Assembly: GCA_022841325.1 (NCBI GenBank)
Contig: JALHRS010000032.1
Span: forward strand, 1-64,000
Source of the DNA: Lysobacterales bacterium
GTDB taxonomy: Bacteria; Pseudomonadota; Gammaproteobacteria; Xanthomonadales; SZUA-5
DNA length: 64,000 nucleotides
Reading direction: 5' to 3'
Shown here one piece after another: positions 61,923-64,000 of the stretch (its first letter is position 1; every line of letters begins with the position of its first letter). The position numbers and the translations under genes were made by a program. The notes under the pieces were generated by a model, which was not told where the DNA came from, ran no database searches, and saw only the letters and a list, made by a program, of their open reading frames with translations.

Positions 61923-62312
61923 GCTACTCGACGTCTTCTGCTCACGGCAAACCCCAAGCGTTCGATGGATGAGCAAAGACGAACCGACTCCAGCAATAAC
62001 GGGGGGAAGATACGCCGCGAGCAGTGCAAGGCCAAGAGCTATCAGTGGGCTGGCTTGACGAAAGACCAGCATAAAGACCGCCTGACCGAACCAGGCACCG
62101 CACGGAACTATAACGAGGGCACTCAAGCGCCTGGACCAAACCCCCATCAAGAGCCCGACGAAGAACAATGCCCCCAAATAGTAAACACCAGAGGCTGCGT
62201 CCCACGGCTCGGCGTGTCCAACGGCAATCGGCGAAAGAGCCCAAACACACGCAGCGAGAATGGCTGCCCCAATGAATACTACTGCACCATGTGCGCGCGG
62301 AATGGTTGCCAT
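61917..62312 (-). CDS. Small integron-cassette membrane protein
   Basis: The 131-residue protein has about four hydrophobic helices (VVFIGAAILAACVWALSPIA, VYYLGALFFVGLLMGVW, LVIVPCGAWFGQAVFMLVF, ALGLALLAAYLPPVIAGVG). No family is recognised. ATG at 62312 stands 5 bases after the attC-c boundary in the reading direction, and the stop falls within attC-d, the tight packing typical of a gene cassette. Function unknown. Confidence 0.7.
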   Translation of the reverse strand: MATIPRAHGAVVFIGAAILAACVWALSPIAVGHAEPWDAASGVYYLGALFFVGLLMGVWSRRLSALVIVPCGAWFGQAVFMLVFRQASPLIALGLALLAAYLPPVIAGVGSSLLIHRTLGVCREQKTSSSA

Positions 62313-62316
62313 TAGC

Positions 62317-62406
62317 GCCTGACGACGCGCCGAGCGGCCGATGGCCGACATTTCAGAAGTATCACGAAAGCCTCTTCAATCGGTCCGCGCTTACGCGTCG
62401 TCAGGC
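62317..62406 (-). repeat. attC-like site c
   Basis: GCCTGAC and GTCAGGC core boxes end a 90-bp element. The outer arms form a perfect 15-base inverted repeat (GCGCCTGACGACGCG at 62315-62329 and its complement at 62394-62408). An inner pair GGCCGAT.../...ATCGGTCC is weaker. It follows the DUF1801 stop by 10 bases, as an attC should. Confidence 0.82.
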
Positions 62407-62415
62407 GCCGCTGAG

Positions 62416-62832
62416 TCACCCGTATCTTCGCTTCACCGCCGCCACGGAATCTACCACTAGCTGCTCAAGCACCGACGTGTCGACGTCGGCCAGTCGTTTC
62501 AAGTATAGGCAAGACTTGGTCATTCGATGCTTGCCAAGCCTCGACAACAAAGACTGCTGCTTCTCTTCCTCGCAGTTCAGGTAGACCACAAGTTCGCGGC
62601 CACGAATGGCGAAGCCCGCCAAAGGTGCCTCACCTGTGCGTCCGCTTTCGTACGTGTATCGGTACGAGCCGAAGCCGACGATGCTCGGACCCCACATCGT
62701 CGGAGGTTGGCGGGTCACCTGCGCATGCAAAGACAACAGAAATTGACAGTCGGCCTGCTGCTGCTCGCTAGCTCTTGAGGCGATGTACTCCTCAACGCTT
62801 GCCTTCGTGGGCTCGGTCTTGTTCGCGGGCAT
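62416..62832 (-). CDS. DUF1801-domain protein in a cassette
   Basis: The 138-residue protein has the DUF1801 signature: MWGPSIVGFGSYRYTYESG near residue 46, followed by APLAGFAIRGRELVVYL and a C-terminal KSCLYLKRLADVD. Function of the family is unknown; members are common in integron cassettes and in free-standing loci. It occupies the cassette between attC-b and attC-c on the minus strand. Confidence 0.86.
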   Translation of the reverse strand: MPANKTEPTKASVEEYIASRASEQQQADCQFLLSLHAQVTRQPPTMWGPSIVGFGSYRYTYESGRTGEAPLAGFAIRGRELVVYLNCEEEKQQSLLSRLGKHRMTKSCLYLKRLADVDTSVLEQLVVDSVAAVKRRYG

Positions 62833-62861
62833 AGGGATACTCCGTAGGGCAGATTATCGGC

Positions 62862-62950
62862 GCCTGACGCCTTGTAAAGCCGCGCCGGGCACACGGCCAG
62901 GGCAAGCGCAGAGTCAGTTCCGGCGTCGGCTTGAACATATGGTTAGGTTT
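62862..62950 (-). repeat. attC-like site b
   Basis: On the minus strand the site starts ACCTAAC, then TTCAAGCCGACGCCGG, and ends GGCGCGGCTTTACAAGGCGTCAGGC-like with final box GTCAGGC. The first inner arm is close to the aadA1 attC. The element is 89 bases long and separates the DUF1801 cassette from the vapBC cassette. Confidence 0.86.
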
Positions 62951-62977
62951 CTCCGGCGCCGAACTCAGGTATGATGT

Positions 62978-63003
62978 GTACGCAACGCACGATAGGTACA
63001 CAC
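62978..63003 (+). promoter_or_regulatory. Candidate VapBC operator and -10 box
   Basis: GTGTAC (62978-62983) and GTACAC (62998-63003) form an inverted repeat with a 14-base centre, right before the vapB start at 63005. TATGAT at 62972-62977 is a possible -10 box. VapB-VapC complexes usually repress their own promoter through such repeats. Confidence 0.55.
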
Positions 63004-63004
63004 C

Positions 63005-63199
63005 ATGCGCACGAACATTGTAATTGACGACGAACTCATGCAGGACGCCCTCAAGGCTACAGGGCTCAAGACAAAGCGCGAAGCAGTAGAGCTCGGGCTC
63101 CGAACGCTTGTGCGCCTACGAGAGCAAGCCCAGATCAAGGAGCTCCGCGGCAAGCTCACCTGGGAAGGCGACCTAGATGCCATGAGGCGCGATACGTGA
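63005..63199 (+). CDS. vapB: VapB-type antitoxin
   Basis: The 64-residue protein has a ribbon-helix-helix-like N-terminus (MRTNIVIDDELMQDALKATG, then TKREAVELGLRTLVRL) and a C-terminal tail (KLTWEGDLDAMRRDT) that would fold on the toxin. It binds its promoter DNA and neutralises VapC. It is on the plus strand, opposite to the cassette array, with its own promoter. Its stop overlaps the vapC start as GTGA. Confidence 0.9.
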   Translation: MRTNIVIDDELMQDALKATGLKTKREAVELGLRTLVRLREQAQIKELRGKLTWEGDLDAMRRDT

Positions 63200-63597
63200 T
63201 CCTTGTGGATTCCAGTGTCTGGATCGATTTCTTTCGCGGCCAGCGAACCGAACAGACCGACATCTTGGACAGATTGCTCGGCGTCCAGCCCGTTGCGACA
63301 GGCGACCTGATGCTTGCCGAAGTGCTCCAGGGCTTTACATCCGACCGGGACTTCAACGAAGCAAAGACGCTCCTCTCGTCTCTCATCATCGTGGACATAG
63401 GCGGCATAGAGATTGCCGTTCAAGCCGCTAGGAATTTCCGTGCCCTGCGGGCGTTGGGCGTTACCGTGAGGAAGACGATAGACACCCTCATTGCGACGAG
63501 ATGCATTGAAGGTGACCATTCTCTTCTTCACAGCGACCGCGACTTCGACGCCTTCGAACTTCACCTCGGGCTCCGAGTGGTGAAAAGAGAAACCTAA
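63196..63597 (+). CDS. vapC: VapC-type PIN-domain ribonuclease toxin
   Basis: The 133-residue PIN toxin shows D5 (ILVDSSVWIDFF), E42 (LAEVLQG), D96 (KTIDTLIA) and D114 (LLHSDRDFD), the four acidic residues of the magnesium site. It should cut RNA, in this family often tRNA. The GTG start overlaps vapB. Its TAA stop lies inside the core box ACCTAAC of attC-a, so the gene fills its cassette completely. Confidence 0.92.
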   Translation: MILVDSSVWIDFFRGQRTEQTDILDRLLGVQPVATGDLMLAEVLQGFTSDRDFNEAKTLLSSLIIVDIGGIEIAVQAARNFRALRALGVTVRKTIDTLIATRCIEGDHSLLHSDRDFDAFELHLGLRVVKRET

Positions 63598-63678
63598 CGC
63601 CATGTTAAGCCGCGTCGGCCGCCAAGCCAGAGCAAGCGAAGAGAAACAACCGGCGTCGGCTTGAACATATAGTTAGCG
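63592..63678 (-). repeat. attC-like site a
   Basis: On the minus strand this 87-bp element starts with a CGCTAAC-type box (63672-63678) and TTCAAGCCGACGCCGG. It ends GACGCGGCTTAACATGGCGTTAGG, with final box GTTAGGT at 63592-63598. Arms GCCGACGCCG and GACGCGGC pair imperfectly, as attC bottom strands do. Its order of arms matches the aadA1 attC read in the gene direction, which fixes the array direction as minus. Confidence 0.87.
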
Positions 63679-64000
63679 ATCACTGCCCTTGGCACGGAGG
63701 GAAACCTCCAACCTGAAACTTGGTTTGGCGTATAAATGCGATGTATTTCACGGCGAGAAATGCTCCTAGGCACAACAACTTCTAAACCCAACTCGCTTTC
63801 ATCGCTCTCAAATATTCGAGCAGCTTCGGAAGCTCGAGCTTTCATGAAGTCTCCATTGTACAGACCAATATAGACTTCCTCGGCGGGCGACAGATAAAAC
63901 TGCACAGCGTCAATCGCTCTTATCCCTCGACGCTTGAGCTCACGAACCCATTGATGCGTCTTGAACGTATTCCGAGACACGGGCGTGCAGTAGAAGCCCC
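63594..64000 (-). CDS. Hypothetical cassette protein, partial at window edge
   Basis: The frame is open to the right edge, so the start is probably outside the window; a GTG at 63980 would be internal. The visible part includes FKTHQWVRELKRRGIRAIDA, FYLSPAEEVYIGLYNGDF and VVPRSISRREIHRIY, a compact alpha/beta-looking protein without a family I can name. The frame does not stop at the first attC box but reads through the whole of attC-a (ANYMFKPTPVV...) and stops at TAG in its last box. About 30 C-terminal residues are therefore attC-encoded. Confidence 0.6.
   Translation of the reverse strand, partial: GFYCTPVSRNTFKTHQWVRELKRRGIRAIDAVQFYLSPAEEVYIGLYNGDFMKARASEAARIFESDESELGLEVVVPRSISRREIHRIYTPNQVSGWRFPSVPRAVIANYMFKPTPVVSLRLLWLGGRRGLTWR

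Noticed and set aside
62317-62406. Rho-independent terminator at the 15-base inverted repeat
   Set aside because: The arms are more than 60 bases apart, no T run follows, and the core boxes and position after the DUF1801 stop fit attC better.
1-64000. tRNA, rRNA or insertion sequence
   Set aside because: No cloverleaf, rRNA-like segment or transposase gene was recognised when reading both strands by eye; a covariance search would be needed to exclude a tRNA fully.

Overview
The window is GC-rich, gene-dense chromosomal DNA of a gammaproteobacterium. The gene orders rlmE-ftsH-folP-glmM (divergent from yhbY) and surE-pcm-nlpD are typical of Gammaproteobacteria. Several traits point to the Lysobacterales (Xanthomonadales): a fused acyl-CoA mutase IcmF, GTP-type PEP carboxykinase, a FadE-type dehydrogenase, many short palindromic intergenic repeats, and exported proteins ending in GFE. 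The genus cannot be fixed from the sequence alone. No rRNA, tRNA, prophage or insertion sequence was recognised.

Layout. 1-11.9 kb: a MotA/ExbB-like plus MotB/OmpA-like membrane pair, a Sel1-type exported protein, a histone-deacetylase-family hydrolase, the surE-pcm-nlpD operon with overlapping GTGA junctions, an Smr nuclease-like protein, a hybrid sensor kinase and a B12-binding radical SAM enzyme. 12-26 kb: glutathione peroxidase, a PQQ-type sugar dehydrogenase lipoprotein, two oxidoreductases, a TolB-like exported propeller protein, an M28 peptidase and the large icmF gene. 26.3-31 kb: a probable zinc-starvation operon (candidate Zur operator, outer-membrane beta-barrel protein, znuA, znuB, then rlmF) with no ATPase gene. 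31-42 kb: SRAP protein, EamA exporter, DUF3011 protein, M12-type metalloprotease, CpcT-like lipoprotein, gloA-flavoprotein-rlmC, a K+ channel, a PlsC-type acyltransferase and a methyltransferase. 42.6-50.5 kb: glmM, folP, ftsH, rlmE, yhbY and pckG. 50.8-55.4 kb: a TetR repressor divergent from a hydrolase-fadE-DUF4442 operon, with two matching operator half-site pairs placed on a near-consensus promoter. 55.7-61.2 kb: M2 peptidase lipoprotein, a GOLPH3-like protein, a secreted DNase I-fold protein and a large membrane-anchored protein of unknown role.

61.2-64 kb is different. It is a run of small, lower-GC genes separated by four structures of about 87-90 bp. These have inverted core sites (CCTAAC/GTTAGG or GCCTGAC/GTCAGGC) and an inner arm strongly like the attC of known aadA cassettes. 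I read it as the distal end of a chromosomal integron cassette array on the minus strand, whose integrase would lie beyond the right edge. Its cassettes carry a partial hypothetical gene, a vapBC toxin-antitoxin pair in reverse orientation, a DUF1801 gene, a small membrane protein and, past a degenerate attC, an unrecognised gene.

The intergenic spaces are crowded with several families of palindromic repeats, including a 4+5 head-to-head array at 36.2-36.5 kb and a 122-bp tandem repeat at 26.3-26.6 kb. Two low-complexity insertions of the same style sit inside icmF, at its domain junctions.
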